A stretch of 64,000 nt of DNA from Ktedonobacteraceae bacterium (GTDB lineage: Bacteria > Chloroflexota > Ktedonobacteria > Ktedonobacterales > Ktedonobacteraceae), in contig DASRBN010000011.1 of assembly GCA_035653615.1 (NCBI GenBank), positions 24,013 to 88,012 on the forward strand, in the 5' to 3' direction. Below the pieces are notes generated by a model. That model had not been told where the DNA came from, ran no database searches, and saw nothing but the letters and a program-made list of their open reading frames with translations. A program made the position numbers and the translations under genes. Shown here piece after piece: positions 36,765 through 45,266 of the stretch (positions are counted from its first letter, which is position 1; the number at the start of each line of letters is the position of its first letter).

Positions 36765-38615
36765 CTATAGGGGATCAGTCTGCAAGTGCAGCGTGGCAGG
36801 CCTGCAGCCCTGTACCTGGATGACATCTTTATCCGTGAGTTCAATACTTTGCTGGCTTTCTTTCGTTACCAGGAATGTACGCCCTCCCTGCCTGACCGTC
36901 ACTTTAGGCTCGTTGCCGGTTGCGACGAGTTGCACATTACCTTTGAATAGCAGCACAAAGCTTGCTCCACAAAACTCAAGACCACCGTGACTTTCGAGCT
37001 CTTGCGAACTCAAGGCGGCCTTATGGAATAGCCGCCGCATCAGCGGGCGGCCCATAGTTCCGAGGTCTACGACGTGCCCGCCCTGTACCAGTTGCCAGCC
37101 TTTCGACTTGCGCGGGCGCAGCAGGAAGGCCAGCAGCAGGATGAGTAGCAACAGGCTTAATCCGGCGATCAGGAACAAGCGATACTGGGCCACGTAGCAG
37201 TTTATGGTGCTGCAAGATGGCGCGGGCGGAACAATCACGGCCTTTTTTGCCAATGGAATAGTTACCTGCGCTCGCGATGCCTCGACCGGTATCTGCAAGT
37301 AGACCGCCTCGATCTGAATATGTACCTGTCCTGGCACACTATGCAGCGTGATCTTTCCACCGAAGAGCGGGCTGTTGTTTTCCTGCACCAGTTCAACGGT
37401 GGTCGTCGAAGTGACTTGTCCGTTGACGAGAACCTGCACCTGGGCGTTCAGCACTGCTTCATTGGGCCTGGGAAGAACAGGTACTGTACCATCCAGCAAC
37501 TCCGCCGAAATTTGTAGCGGCTGTCCTATATAAGCTGTTGTGCGGGCAGAGGGTTGCAGGAGTGTGACATGAAGGCGCGTTTCGACCAGGGCATATACCT
37601 GGGCCTGCGCATCGCCGCTGACATTGATGGTGTACGTACCCGGTTGATTGATGTCGGAGAGCGCCATGTTATCGATCTCGTAATGGCGGTCGGTAGAACG
37701 CTGCACCGATTGATCTGGAATGGGCTGACCATCCGGCCCATTGACCGTAATTCCGTATGTACCGTTGCTGCGGAACGTTACAAATGTGACTCGTTCGGCG
37801 TAAGTATCAATGCGAACCGTAAAGGTATCGTCGCTCAATTGCGCGGGCAGGAATGTAAGATGCTGCCATTGGGCGTACAGCTGCACGACGACCTGCGCGA
37901 GTTCGTGCGCGTTACGCACGTTTGTATAGATGCCACCGGTACCACGCGCGATGTCGTTAAGCAAGGCATTCGCCATCTGCCCATCCGTCTGCGTCAGATC
38001 GAGCGCGAGACCAAATGCGCTGACTGGAATACCATTCGCGCAGAACCTCGGGATCAGTTGCTGCCGGATGTCGTTTGCCTGGTTGACGCCGTTGAGTGTC
38101 GCCGGGTCCGGGTTGCCATCGGTGACGATAATCACCCGCGATCCAACGGGAGCGCCTTTCAATAAGGTAAGAGCTTTTTGTAACGCGGGATCGAGCGGGG
38201 TCGCACCGCCAATGGGATAGTTTTGCACCGCGTCCTTCAAGCTCTGGCGCTGGCTCGCGACGGAGAGATCATAGGGACCTAGCACGGGCGTACTTTGATT
38301 GCTGAACGGTATCACCGCCATCTGACCCGGCCATAAATCGGCCAGGGCCTTTGTGACACTCGTACTATAGCCATCGGGGTCTGTAGCGCCCGGTTGATAG
38401 GTCAGGCTACCCGAGCGATCCAACAACACGATCAGCAATGACTGTGAAGTGATGTCACCGGCCACCTGGCAACTCGCCGCTGCATGATTCACCACAATTG
38501 TCTGTGCGCGCGCAAATGACGGCCACCGGCCGACCAGCGTGATAAGAAAAATGAAGAGGCTGCTCGTGAAGGCTAGAAGGATAATTATTCTTACATGCCT
38601 GTGAATATGCTGCAT
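36765..38615 (-). CDS. Membrane-anchored VWA-domain protein
   Basis: The 616-residue protein has an N-terminal signal sequence (about 8-38, with a signal-peptidase-like ARA site). A von Willebrand A domain follows with a complete MIDAS: DRSGS (Asp66, Ser68, Ser70), Thr139 in GGATPL and Asp166 in VTDGNPD. Further extracellular beta-rich domains come next. One membrane helix near residues 483-503 (LFLIAGLSLLLLILLLAFLL) leads to an Arg/Lys stop-transfer and a cytosolic beta-rich C-terminal domain of about 110 residues. ATG 38615 is preferred to 38630 because GGAGAG lies 8 nt before it. It is the first gene of the cluster. It would bind a ligand outside and relay to the tubulin-like protein inside (inference). 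Confidence 0.88.
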   Translation of the reverse strand: MQHIHRHVRIIILLAFTSSLFIFLITLVGRWPSFARAQTIVVNHAAASCQVAGDITSQSLLIVLLDRSGSLTYQPGATDPDGYSTSVTKALADLWPGQMAVIPFSNQSTPVLGPYDLSVASQRQSLKDAVQNYPIGGATPLDPALQKALTLLKGAPVGSRVIIVTDGNPDPATLNGVNQANDIRQQLIPRFCANGIPVSAFGLALDLTQTDGQMANALLNDIARGTGGIYTNVRNAHELAQVVVQLYAQWQHLTFLPAQLSDDTFTVRIDTYAERVTFVTFRSNGTYGITVNGPDGQPIPDQSVQRSTDRHYEIDNMALSDINQPGTYTINVSGDAQAQVYALVETRLHVTLLQPSARTTAYIGQPLQISAELLDGTVPVLPRPNEAVLNAQVQVLVNGQVTSTTTVELVQENNSPLFGGKITLHSVPGQVHIQIEAVYLQIPVEASRAQVTIPLAKKAVIVPPAPSCSTINCYVAQYRLFLIAGLSLLLLILLLAFLLRPRKSKGWQLVQGGHVVDLGTMGRPLMRRLFHKAALSSQELESHGGLEFCGASFVLLFKGNVQLVATGNEPKVTVRQGGRTFLVTKESQQSIELTDKDVIQVQGCRPATLHLQTDPL

Positions 38616-38766
38616 TGCTTTTCTCTCCATTTCAATAGTTAAAAACGCTTGACTCTAACTTGATTACCAATTATTTATCCTCATTACTGGGAAACGGATT
38701 CGCATCGATCTTATCCAATTCATATCATCCTTAATCCTGTTACCCGGTAAAAGGTTGCCGGAATCA

Positions 38767-39057
38767 TTAGCCGAATCGGCGTAGATGCGCGCGTTCGACT
38801 ATCGAATGTTCACCGACATCCCAGAGATAGATTTGCCCATGCTTATACTGGTACAGCAGGCGTTTGTTGATGCTGATATAGCAACTCCAGATTGTTTCGC
38901 CTTTCACCTGGCGTAATTTGTGCGCTTGCAAAGAGCGATATCCTGGATTAGTCGCCAGTTGCTCAATTTTGCTATCAACGATATGGCGTATCCGTGCTGG
39001 AAGCTGCCTGTAGGATTCCAGAAACGCCGGCATATAGCTAACGGGCATACGTGTCAT
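38767..39057 (-). CDS. RelE/ParE-family toxin-like protein (orphan)
   Basis: The 96-residue protein has the compact RelE/YoeB-like pattern: FLESYRQLPARIRHIVDSKIEQL helices, then LRQVKGETIWSCYISINKRLLYQY and YLWDVGEHSIVERAHLRRFG at the end. RelE toxins cleave ribosome-bound mRNA; several plasmid-type relatives are inactive. ATG 39057 follows a strong AGGAGGTG. The frame is open upstream to 39300 but without such a site. No antitoxin gene is adjacent on either side: the next genes are the VWA gene and leuA. It may be a solitary remnant. Confidence 0.75.
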   Translation of the reverse strand: MTRMPVSYMPAFLESYRQLPARIRHIVDSKIEQLATNPGYRSLQAHKLRQVKGETIWSCYISINKRLLYQYKHGQIYLWDVGEHSIVERAHLRRFG

Positions 39058-39441
39058 TGCATCACCTCCTGTATAATGTTCCCAGGCCGTGTTTGAATCT
39101 GCATAAACCTTAATCTTGCCTTGAGAAAAAAGGTTGCTTCTCATGAGCAAAAGGGAATACTTATCAGGTGGAAACGCTAGTTGTGGTGAAGCAAGACGCA
39201 ATGAGGGATACTGATCTGGAGTAAGGGCGGGATGTGGTTGAATGAGAAACAATATGAGCGGAGAGATTCTTCCCCTTCGTTCCTCAGGGCTTCGGCTCAC
39301 TCACTCAGAATGACATGGCCGAGGCATGTCATTCTGAGTGGAGCAAAGAATCTTCCCGCGCTGGGGCTTCGCACACCTGATCTTCTCCACTCGCAGGAAA
39401 TCACCAGGTGTCTATTGGGGTACCTGTTGTACAACAAACAA
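39058..39441. repeat. Intergenic region with repeat copy 2 (39265-39352)
   Basis: Within this gap, GATTCTTCCCCTTCGTTCCT and CACTCACTCAGAATGACATG are followed after 7 nt by the complement CATGTCATTCTGAGTGGAGC...AAGAATC. This is an imperfect palindrome of the same family as at 2.9 kb. No gene is seen in the remainder. Confidence 0.75.
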
Positions 39442-40650
39442 TTATTCTGAGGTGATAAGTGTGTGCATTGTGACCTCGGTTTTCCCTGTGGCCGTCTCCG
39501 CGATATAGCGCAGATCCATCTCCTCCAGCTCCTTCTTCTTGCCCAGCAGCAGCTTCGCCATGTCGAAAGCGCGGTTCAACTGCTCTTTTTCAAGTTCGTA
39601 GCCGAGTTCGCGCAGTTGGGCGGCAAGCGCGGCGCGGCCTGAGAGCTTGCCAACGTGCATGCGGCGGTCGGCGGCGGTCAGGCCAATGGATTCGGGGGTC
39701 ATGATCTCGTAGGTGCGGGCATCTTTGAGGACGCCATCCTGGTGAATACCTCCACCATGAGCAAAAGCGTTAGCGCCGACGATAGACTTTGTCCACTGCG
39801 GCTGCATACCCGACAGTTTCGCTACCAGGCGGCTGGTCGGAATGATTTTGGTGGTATCGACGCGCACATCCAGGCCAAGATCGGCTGAACGAGTGCGAAT
39901 CGCCATCACCACATCTTCGGTCGCTGCATTGCCTGCCCGCTCGCCAAGGCCGTTGATGCAGGTATCGACGCGCTCAGCTCCGTTGCGCAGACCTTCGAGA
40001 GCATTGGCAACCGCGAGCCCCAGATCGTCATGACAATGGGCCGAGATACGCGCCTGCGGGAACTCGCGCTTCACATCGGCGACCAGCTGGCCGAACTCCC
40101 AGGGCAGCGCAAAGCCGACGGTATCGCAGATGGCAATAAAACGCACGCCCTCTTTCAAAACGGCTTCACAGACCTCAAGAATGAAATCGTGTTCGGTGCG
40201 CGTTGAATCTTCCAGGGCGAAATCGACGTTTTCGGTATAAGTACGAGCATGGGCGACTGCGGTACGCGCCATCTCCAGGACCTGTTCGCGCGTCTTGCCT
40301 AGCTTGACCTGGCGGTGCAGCGGCGAGGTGCTGACAAATGGATGAATGACGGGATGCTCGGCGTCCTTGACGGCTTCCCATGCGCGATCAATATCGCCGA
40401 AATGCGTGCGGGCAATCGAGCAAATCTCGGCATTACGCACCTGCTGAGCAATCAAGCGAATGCACTCAAATTCTCCTGGCGAGGAGATCGCGAAGCCACA
40501 ATCCAGTGTATCAAAACCCATATCGGCCAGGGCTTTAGCAATTGCCAGTTTCTCTTCGGGAAAATAGTTTACTCCCGGCGTCTGTTCGCCATCACGAAGC
40601 GTGGTTTCAAAAAATTTGACGATGCGAGGTGCGGTTCCATTCGTCGCCAT
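39442..40650 (-). CDS. leuA: 2-isopropylmalate synthase (short form)
   Basis: The enzyme condenses acetyl-CoA with 3-methyl-2-oxobutanoate in the first committed step of leucine synthesis. The 402-residue protein has the catalytic FFETTLRDGEQTPGVNY start, SAHCHDDLGLAVANALEGL, CINGLGERAGNAATEDVVMA and the zinc-site HGGGIHQDGVLK, followed by about 110 residues. It lacks the full C-terminal LeuA dimerisation/regulatory domain of the usual ~510-residue enzyme, so classical leucine feedback control may be absent. Citramalate or homocitrate synthase remain alternatives, but leuC/leuD nearby favour LeuA. The promoter and leader resemble those of hpd. Confidence 0.85.
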   Translation of the reverse strand: MATNGTAPRIVKFFETTLRDGEQTPGVNYFPEEKLAIAKALADMGFDTLDCGFAISSPGEFECIRLIAQQVRNAEICSIARTHFGDIDRAWEAVKDAEHPVIHPFVSTSPLHRQVKLGKTREQVLEMARTAVAHARTYTENVDFALEDSTRTEHDFILEVCEAVLKEGVRFIAICDTVGFALPWEFGQLVADVKREFPQARISAHCHDDLGLAVANALEGLRNGAERVDTCINGLGERAGNAATEDVVMAIRTRSADLGLDVRVDTTKIIPTSRLVAKLSGMQPQWTKSIVGANAFAHGGGIHQDGVLKDARTYEIMTPESIGLTAADRRMHVGKLSGRAALAAQLRELGYELEKEQLNRAFDMAKLLLGKKKELEEMDLRYIAETATGKTEVTMHTLITSE

Positions 40651-40671
40651 TGCGCATTACTCCTTCTTTGC

Positions 40672-40752
40672 GAAACTCCTTTGTTTCAACGATATGAGGA
40701 ACATTAGCTATTCATTACGAAAATTATACGCAACCGGTGACTGGCAACGCAA
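40672..40752 (-). promoter_or_regulatory. leuA promoter and leader palindrome
   Basis: On the minus strand, TTGCGT (40747-40752), an 18-bp spacer ending GGTTGCG and TATAAT (40723-40728) form a good promoter. Downstream, the palindrome GAAACAAAGGAGTTTCG lies at 40671-40687. Both the GGTTGCGTATAAT core and the palindrome recur before hpd. Confidence 0.7.
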
Positions 40753-40787
40753 GCATTGCTTGCCGATGATTCTCCAGAAGTGGCGGG

Positions 40788-40874
40788 AGATTCTTCGCTT
40801 CACTCACAATGACATGCCCCAGGGCGGTCAAGTACCTGGGGGCGGCAGATTCTTCGCTTCACTCACAATGACAT
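40788..40874. repeat. Two direct copies of the TTCTTCGC repeat core (copy 3)
   Basis: Two identical 28-bp units (40788-40815 and 40847-40874) carry AGATTCTTCGCTTCACTCAC, followed by AATGACAT. They are arranged head-to-tail between fur and leuA. It is a degenerate copy of the dispersed family in direct orientation. Confidence 0.8.
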
Positions 40875-40878
40875 ACGC

Positions 40879-41355
40879 TCAAATTGAGTTATCAGGGCAA
40901 TCTGTACTCGCATCCTTCTTTGTTGCCTCGTTCTGTTGCCTCGTTTTCCAGCACTGCTCACAATAACCGGCAGCGAGCAGGGAGAACCTTAATTGATGGA
41001 AGTGATATCGCTCCTCTAATTGTTCAGGCAGATTACCCGGCAGCGCCTGATCCAGGTGAAGGACAGTATGACATCCCCGGCAGACGAGGTGATGATGGGC
41101 CTTATCATCAATTGCTTCATAGTGGATTTGCTGGCCTGGAAAGTGGAAGGAGGCTATCAGTCCAAGTTCTTCTAGAAGTTCCAGGGTGCGGTAGATGGTC
41201 GAAACGCTGATGAGTGGATTTTCTGCTTGCACACGTTTCGTAATTTGCTCGATAGTGAGGTGTTCTCCGGCTTCCTGCATCACATGCAGTATGAGATACC
41301 GTTGAGGAGTGGAGCGATAGCCATGCCGGTACAAAATATCATTTCTGCTATGCAT
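40879..41355 (-). CDS. Fur-family metalloregulator
   Basis: The 158-residue protein has an N-terminal winged helix (YRSTPQRYLILHVMQEAGEHLT, ISVSTIYRTLELLEELGLI) and a C-terminal metal domain with HHHLVCRGCHTVLHLD and CEQCW, giving the CxxC pairs of a structural zinc site. Fur relatives sense Fe, Zn, Ni or Mn. It is divergent from a nickel/cobalt transporter gene, with a palindrome in the shared region. A nickel-responsive (Nur-like) role is therefore attractive, but specificity is not shown by the sequence. Confidence 0.92.
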   Translation of the reverse strand: MHSRNDILYRHGYRSTPQRYLILHVMQEAGEHLTIEQITKRVQAENPLISVSTIYRTLELLEELGLIASFHFPGQQIHYEAIDDKAHHHLVCRGCHTVLHLDQALPGNLPEQLEERYHFHQLRFSLLAAGYCEQCWKTRQQNEATKKDASTDCPDNSI

Positions 41356-41428
41356 TGCCAGCTATCCCTTGACAGGTTTTCTCACCTACGAATATTTTCT
41401 GAGAAGTATTGTAACACAGGTGCTAAAC

Positions 41429-41459
41429 ATTTGCAAATAGGTGGAATTTGCGGTATACT
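41429..41459 (+). promoter_or_regulatory. nixA promoter with candidate metalloregulator operator
   Basis: TTGCAA (41431-41436), a 17-bp spacer and TATACT (41454-41459) form a sigma-A promoter facing the transporter. The -35 lies within the perfect palindrome ATTTGCAAAT (41429-41438). TTGCAA half-sites are used by the nickel regulator Nur in actinobacteria; that parallel is suggestive only. Confidence 0.6.
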
Positions 41460-41616
41460 TTGAAAAGTAGAAGTTGTGTTCTCGATTTGCTTCAGAGTTA
41501 ACAGTGGAATATATTTCGTAGATTGTCCCTGCTAGTTCATACCATAGCAATCGGCCTGCTGTTCCAGTCAGATCGCTCTTCTTTTGGAGGAGCTTCCTTG
41601 CGCCAGAGGAGGTTTT

Positions 41617-42750
41617 ATGAGCAGTAACTTCAGTATTTCGGCTCTCTCTCATGTCTTTAGTGATAGCTCACAAGAAGTTCGCCGCAAGGTGATCGGCATT
41701 TACGTTATGCTGATTGCTTTTAATGTTGTGATGTGGGGATTGGCTTTCATCGGGTTTTCCGTGCAATATCCCGCGCTGCTGGGGGTAGCATTGCTGGCCT
41801 ATAGCTTTGGCCTGCGCCACGCTTTTGACGCCGATCACATCTCGGCCATTGATAATGTCACACGCAAGCTTATGCAGGAGAATAAACGCCCTGTCGCCGT
41901 CGGCCTCTTCTTCTCGCTTGGTCACTCCACGATTGTCGTCGCGTTGTCGGTTGGCATAGCTGTGGCTGCCGTCTTTATTAAAGATGCCATTCCCACTTTG
42001 CAGAATGCCGGGGGACTGATTGGTACCTCAGTTTCTGCCGGGTTCCTCTATCTGATTGCCATCATCAACATCCTGGTGTTGTGGGAAATCTTCCTGATGT
42101 TCCGCAAAGTGAAAAGAGGGGAAGAATATAACGATCAGACCCTGGATGAGTTCTTAAACCAGCGTGGGCTGATGGGCCGTTTCTTCCGCCCGCTGCTCAA
42201 AGTGATTGATAAAAGCTGGAAGATGTATCCGGTTGGAGTGCTCTTCGGCCTGGGTTTTGATACGGCAACCGAGGTAGGACTCCTTGCTATCGCCGCGGCT
42301 GAGGCAAGTAAAGGTCTTCCCATCGCTTACATCCTGATCTTCCCCGGCCTCTTCATGGCCGGCATGACCTTTATGGACACAACTGACAGCATCCTGATGC
42401 TTGGAGCTTATGGCTGGGCCTTCGTCAAACCCATTCGGAAACTGTATTACAACCTCAACATCACCCTGATCTCCGTTCTCGTCGCCCTGATTATCGGCAC
42501 GATTGAACTGCTGAGCATTATCGTGATGGAGGCGAACCTGAGTGGAGGATTCTGGGATTTTGTTGGGAATCTCGATCTCAACCGGCTGGGCTACATCATC
42601 GTTGGCATCTTCATTTTGAGCTGGGCCATCTCGACGATCATCTACAAGGTGAAAAAATACGACGATATCGAGGTGAATGAAGCTCCTCACAAGCGCACCG
42701 AGATTATCGGTAGCGAAGTAGTAAGAGATGAACTGATCAGCGAGCAATAA
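41617..42750 (+). CDS. Nickel/cobalt transporter of the NiCoT (HoxN/NixA) family
   Basis: This secondary transporter imports Ni2+ or Co2+ across the cytoplasmic membrane. The 377-residue protein has about eight membrane helices and the family signatures LRHAFDADHISAIDNVTRKLM (with HX4DH), FSLGHSTIVV, LFGLGFDTATEVGLL and GMTFMDTTDSILM. ATG 41617 is preceded by AGAGGAGG. Upstream codons to 41584 are not needed. It is divergent from a Fur-family gene. Metal preference between Ni and Co cannot be decided here. Confidence 0.95.
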   Translation: MSSNFSISALSHVFSDSSQEVRRKVIGIYVMLIAFNVVMWGLAFIGFSVQYPALLGVALLAYSFGLRHAFDADHISAIDNVTRKLMQENKRPVAVGLFFSLGHSTIVVALSVGIAVAAVFIKDAIPTLQNAGGLIGTSVSAGFLYLIAIINILVLWEIFLMFRKVKRGEEYNDQTLDEFLNQRGLMGRFFRPLLKVIDKSWKMYPVGVLFGLGFDTATEVGLLAIAAAEASKGLPIAYILIFPGLFMAGMTFMDTTDSILMLGAYGWAFVKPIRKLYYNLNITLISVLVALIIGTIELLSIIVMEANLSGGFWDFVGNLDLNRLGYIIVGIFILSWAISTIIYKVKKYDDIEVNEAPHKRTEIIGSEVVRDELISEQ

Positions 42751-42976
42751 GCTGCGGATTCTTCGTTGCACTCAGAATGACATGAATGGGCGCGGGATTC
42801 TTCCCCTTCATTCGCCGGAGATTCTGAGCGCAGCGAAGAATCTCCGGGGCCACAGATGGAGACTCTCCGCCCTTCGTTCATCAGGGCTTCGGCTCCATCA
42901 CGATAATGCTCAGCAGTTCAATCGTGATGGAGCCTCAGCATGACACGTCCTCGGATGTATCATGCTGAGGCAGCAT
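42751..42976. repeat. Mosaic of repeat fragments after the transporter gene (copy 4)
   Basis: The gap between the convergent transporter and hmgA is filled with pieces of the TTCTTCG/AGAATGACA family (from 42756) and GATTCTGAGCGCAGCGAAGA (about 42812-42831). A further inverted pair (TCCATCACGAT..ATCGTGATGGA, about 42893-42927) adds to this. No coding potential is seen. It may also stop transcription. Confidence 0.65.
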
Positions 42977-44143
42977 TTACTCATACCAGCTCGTCGGATA
43001 GCCCGGATCGTCAATCGACTGCGCGATGGTGGTGTACTTGAGTGGATAGAACGTGTCTATCATGACGGCCAGTTCCTCGGTGCGTTCGGCTCCCAGGCTC
43101 TTCTCAACTGCTCCCGGATGGGGGCCGTGCGGAATGCCGCGCGGGTGCAGGGAGATCGATGAGCGCTCGATGCCCTTGCGGCTGCCGAAGTTGCCGTTGA
43201 CGTAGTAGAGCATTTCGTCGCTGTCGATGTTACTGTGGTTATAGGGCACAGGGATCGAAAGCGGGTGGTAGTCGAGTTTGCGCGGGACGAACGAGCATAC
43301 GACGTAGTTTGGCCCCTGGAACGTCTGGTGAACCGGGGGCGGTTGATGAATGCGCCCGGTAATCGGCTCGAAATCGCCAATGTTGAAGATCCAGGGATAG
43401 TTGCAGCCATCCCAGCCCACAGTATTGATCGGATGGAAGTCGTACCAGTAGCTGGAGATGGTATCATGTACCTTTACGCGCACCTCGAAGTCGCCACGCT
43501 CGGTATGCGTCACAAGCTCTTCGGGACGGCGAATATCGCGCTCGCAGTAGGGCGAGTGTTCGAGCAACTGACCGTGCTTGCTCATATAGCGATGCGGTGG
43601 CTCAATCGGACCATGCGACTCGACGGCCAGCAGGCGTGTATCGGGGCTATCGGCAGGAATGTCGAAGCGGAAGATGGTACCGCGCGGAATGATGATGTAA
43701 TCACCCTCGTGATAGGGCAGCAGGCCAAATGTGGTTTCAAGGACGCCATGTCCATCATGAACGAAGTACATCAGATCGGAATCGCCGTCACGATAGTAGT
43801 AGTCCATGCTGGTATCGGGCAGGGCGATTCCGATGATGATGTCCTTGTTGAACAGGAGATTCTGGCGTCCCAGTACGGCGTCACCACCGCGCTTTAACTG
43901 GGCAGTTTTGAGGTGATGGTGGCGCTGCACATCCTGGTGCCATTCCTCAAAAGGAAACTGCTGCTGCGTGAAAGGCTCGACTTTCTTGACTCGTGTTGGC
44001 GCGTAGTTGTAGTAGATGTTCGAATAATCGTTTGAGAAACCTTCGGTGCCGAAAAGCTCCTCGTGATAGAGTGTTCCGTCCGGTTTGCGGAACTGCGTGT
44101 GTCGCTTTGGGGGTATCTGTCCCAGGCGATGATATGGTGGCAT
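42977..44143 (-). CDS. hmgA: Homogentisate 1,2-dioxygenase
   Basis: This iron enzyme opens the homogentisate ring to maleylacetoacetate in tyrosine and phenylalanine breakdown. The 388-residue cupin-fold protein has LMYFVHDGHGVLETTFG, the PRGTIFRFDI stretch and the metal-site pattern HPRGIPHGPHPGAVEKSLG with two His and a Glu. ATG 44143 follows AGGAGG; an upstream frame to 44185 lacks such a site. It is the last gene of hpd-fah-hmgA. Its length is shorter than animal HGD, as in many bacterial forms. Confidence 0.9.
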   Translation of the reverse strand: MPPYHRLGQIPPKRHTQFRKPDGTLYHEELFGTEGFSNDYSNIYYNYAPTRVKKVEPFTQQQFPFEEWHQDVQRHHHLKTAQLKRGGDAVLGRQNLLFNKDIIIGIALPDTSMDYYYRDGDSDLMYFVHDGHGVLETTFGLLPYHEGDYIIIPRGTIFRFDIPADSPDTRLLAVESHGPIEPPHRYMSKHGQLLEHSPYCERDIRRPEELVTHTERGDFEVRVKVHDTISSYWYDFHPINTVGWDGCNYPWIFNIGDFEPITGRIHQPPPVHQTFQGPNYVVCSFVPRKLDYHPLSIPVPYNHSNIDSDEMLYYVNGNFGSRKGIERSSISLHPRGIPHGPHPGAVEKSLGAERTEELAVMIDTFYPLKYTTIAQSIDDPGYPTSWYE

Positions 44144-44228
44144 TTGATATTCCTCCTGTTGCATTTCTGTTGCAAAATGCAACATGTGAATTCATTCCCC
44201 GCACTAATACATTTCCAAAGGATTGAAA

Positions 44229-45215
44229 CTAAACAATGCGGTTACGCAATACGCCAATACCTTCGATTTCCAGTTCGACAACATCACCACGCTGGATCCA
44301 GGGATGAACCTTTGTGGTCAGTTCCAGGATACAGCCGGTTCCCACGGTGCCTGAACCCATCACGTCTCCGACGCGAATACGGGCGTTGCGAGAGGCATGA
44401 GCAATCATTTGTGGAAAGCTGTAGTAGATCTGGTTGAAGTTTCCGCGCGAGATTTCCCTGCCATTGATACGCGCCAGCATGGTCATGTCGTAGCGTTCGC
44501 TGGCGCCGCTTCCGCTGCGGCGAGCTGCCAGTTCGTCGGGTGTGACCAGCCAGGGGCCGAGCGAAGTGGCAAAATCCTTGCCCTTACCGGGACCGAGGTT
44601 GAGCTTCATATCCAGGCGCTGGAGGTCACGCGCGCTCCAGTCGTTCATGATGGTGTAACCCGCTATGTAGTCAGCTGCTTCCTCGACGGGTATATTCTTG
44701 CCCTCGCGTCCGATGACGCAGGCTATTTCAAGCTCGATATCCAGTTCGTTGCTGCCTTCAGGATAAGGAACCTGTTCATCAGGACCGTAGATTTCACTGT
44801 TGTTGGTAAAGTAGAACGTAGGTATTTGATACCATTCAGGGATCATATCTGCGTTGCGCAGGGCTCGCGCTGCCCTGACATGCTGCTCGAAGGCGTAGAA
44901 ATCGCGCACAGACGGCGGATCAGGAATGGGCGCGAGGAGTACGAGTTCGTTCAACATGTACTCTTTGCCCACGTTCACCTTTACGGGCAGTTCACCAAAG
45001 CCGGCCATCGGCGCGCCCGGTGCGATGGGTGTGATCGGCACTTCGACGATGTTATCTTGCTCTGCCAGTTCCAGAACGCGCCTGGCCACAGCCAGACCAT
45101 CAGGATCGCGCAGGAGTTCGAGCACCGAGGGATAATCCAACTCGGTCACGCGCTCGCCATGCACGACACCGGCATGAGTCTTGCGATCAGGGGTCCTGAA
45201 CGTTACGAGTTTCAT
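44229..45215 (-). CDS. Fumarylacetoacetate hydrolase family protein
   Basis: In this operon it probably cleaves fumarylacetoacetate to fumarate and acetoacetate. The 328-residue protein has the FAH metal-binding pattern ELDIELEIACVIGREG and GYTIMNDWSARDLQ, then GDVMGSGTVGTGCILEL near the end. An AAGGGA lies upstream of ATG. FAH-family members also include hydratases and decarboxylases, so the assignment depends on the neighbours hpd and hmgA. A terminator-like hairpin lies just before its start. Confidence 0.88.
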   Translation of the reverse strand: MKLVTFRTPDRKTHAGVVHGERVTELDYPSVLELLRDPDGLAVARRVLELAEQDNIVEVPITPIAPGAPMAGFGELPVKVNVGKEYMLNELVLLAPIPDPPSVRDFYAFEQHVRAARALRNADMIPEWYQIPTFYFTNNSEIYGPDEQVPYPEGSNELDIELEIACVIGREGKNIPVEEAADYIAGYTIMNDWSARDLQRLDMKLNLGPGKGKDFATSLGPWLVTPDELAARRSGSGASERYDMTMLARINGREISRGNFNQIYYSFPQMIAHASRNARIRVGDVMGSGTVGTGCILELTTKVHPWIQRGDVVELEIEGIGVLRNRIV

Positions 45216-45228
45216 ATATCAATCCCTT

Positions 45229-45255
45229 AAAAAGGGCAATCGCGAGGATTGCCCT
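45229..45255 (-). terminator. Terminator between hpd and fah
   Basis: Read on the minus strand, the arms AGGGCAAT and ATTGCCCT, with a 7-nt loop, are followed by TTTTTAAG. The hairpin overlaps the Shine-Dalgarno region of fah. It should reduce read-through from hpd into fah and hmgA. Confidence 0.75.
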
Positions 45256-45266
45256 GCTTCATGCAT

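Noticed and set aside
40788..40874. Direct repeats as a CRISPR array
   Set aside because: Only two units, no further repeats, no cas genes; they belong to the dispersed palindromic family.
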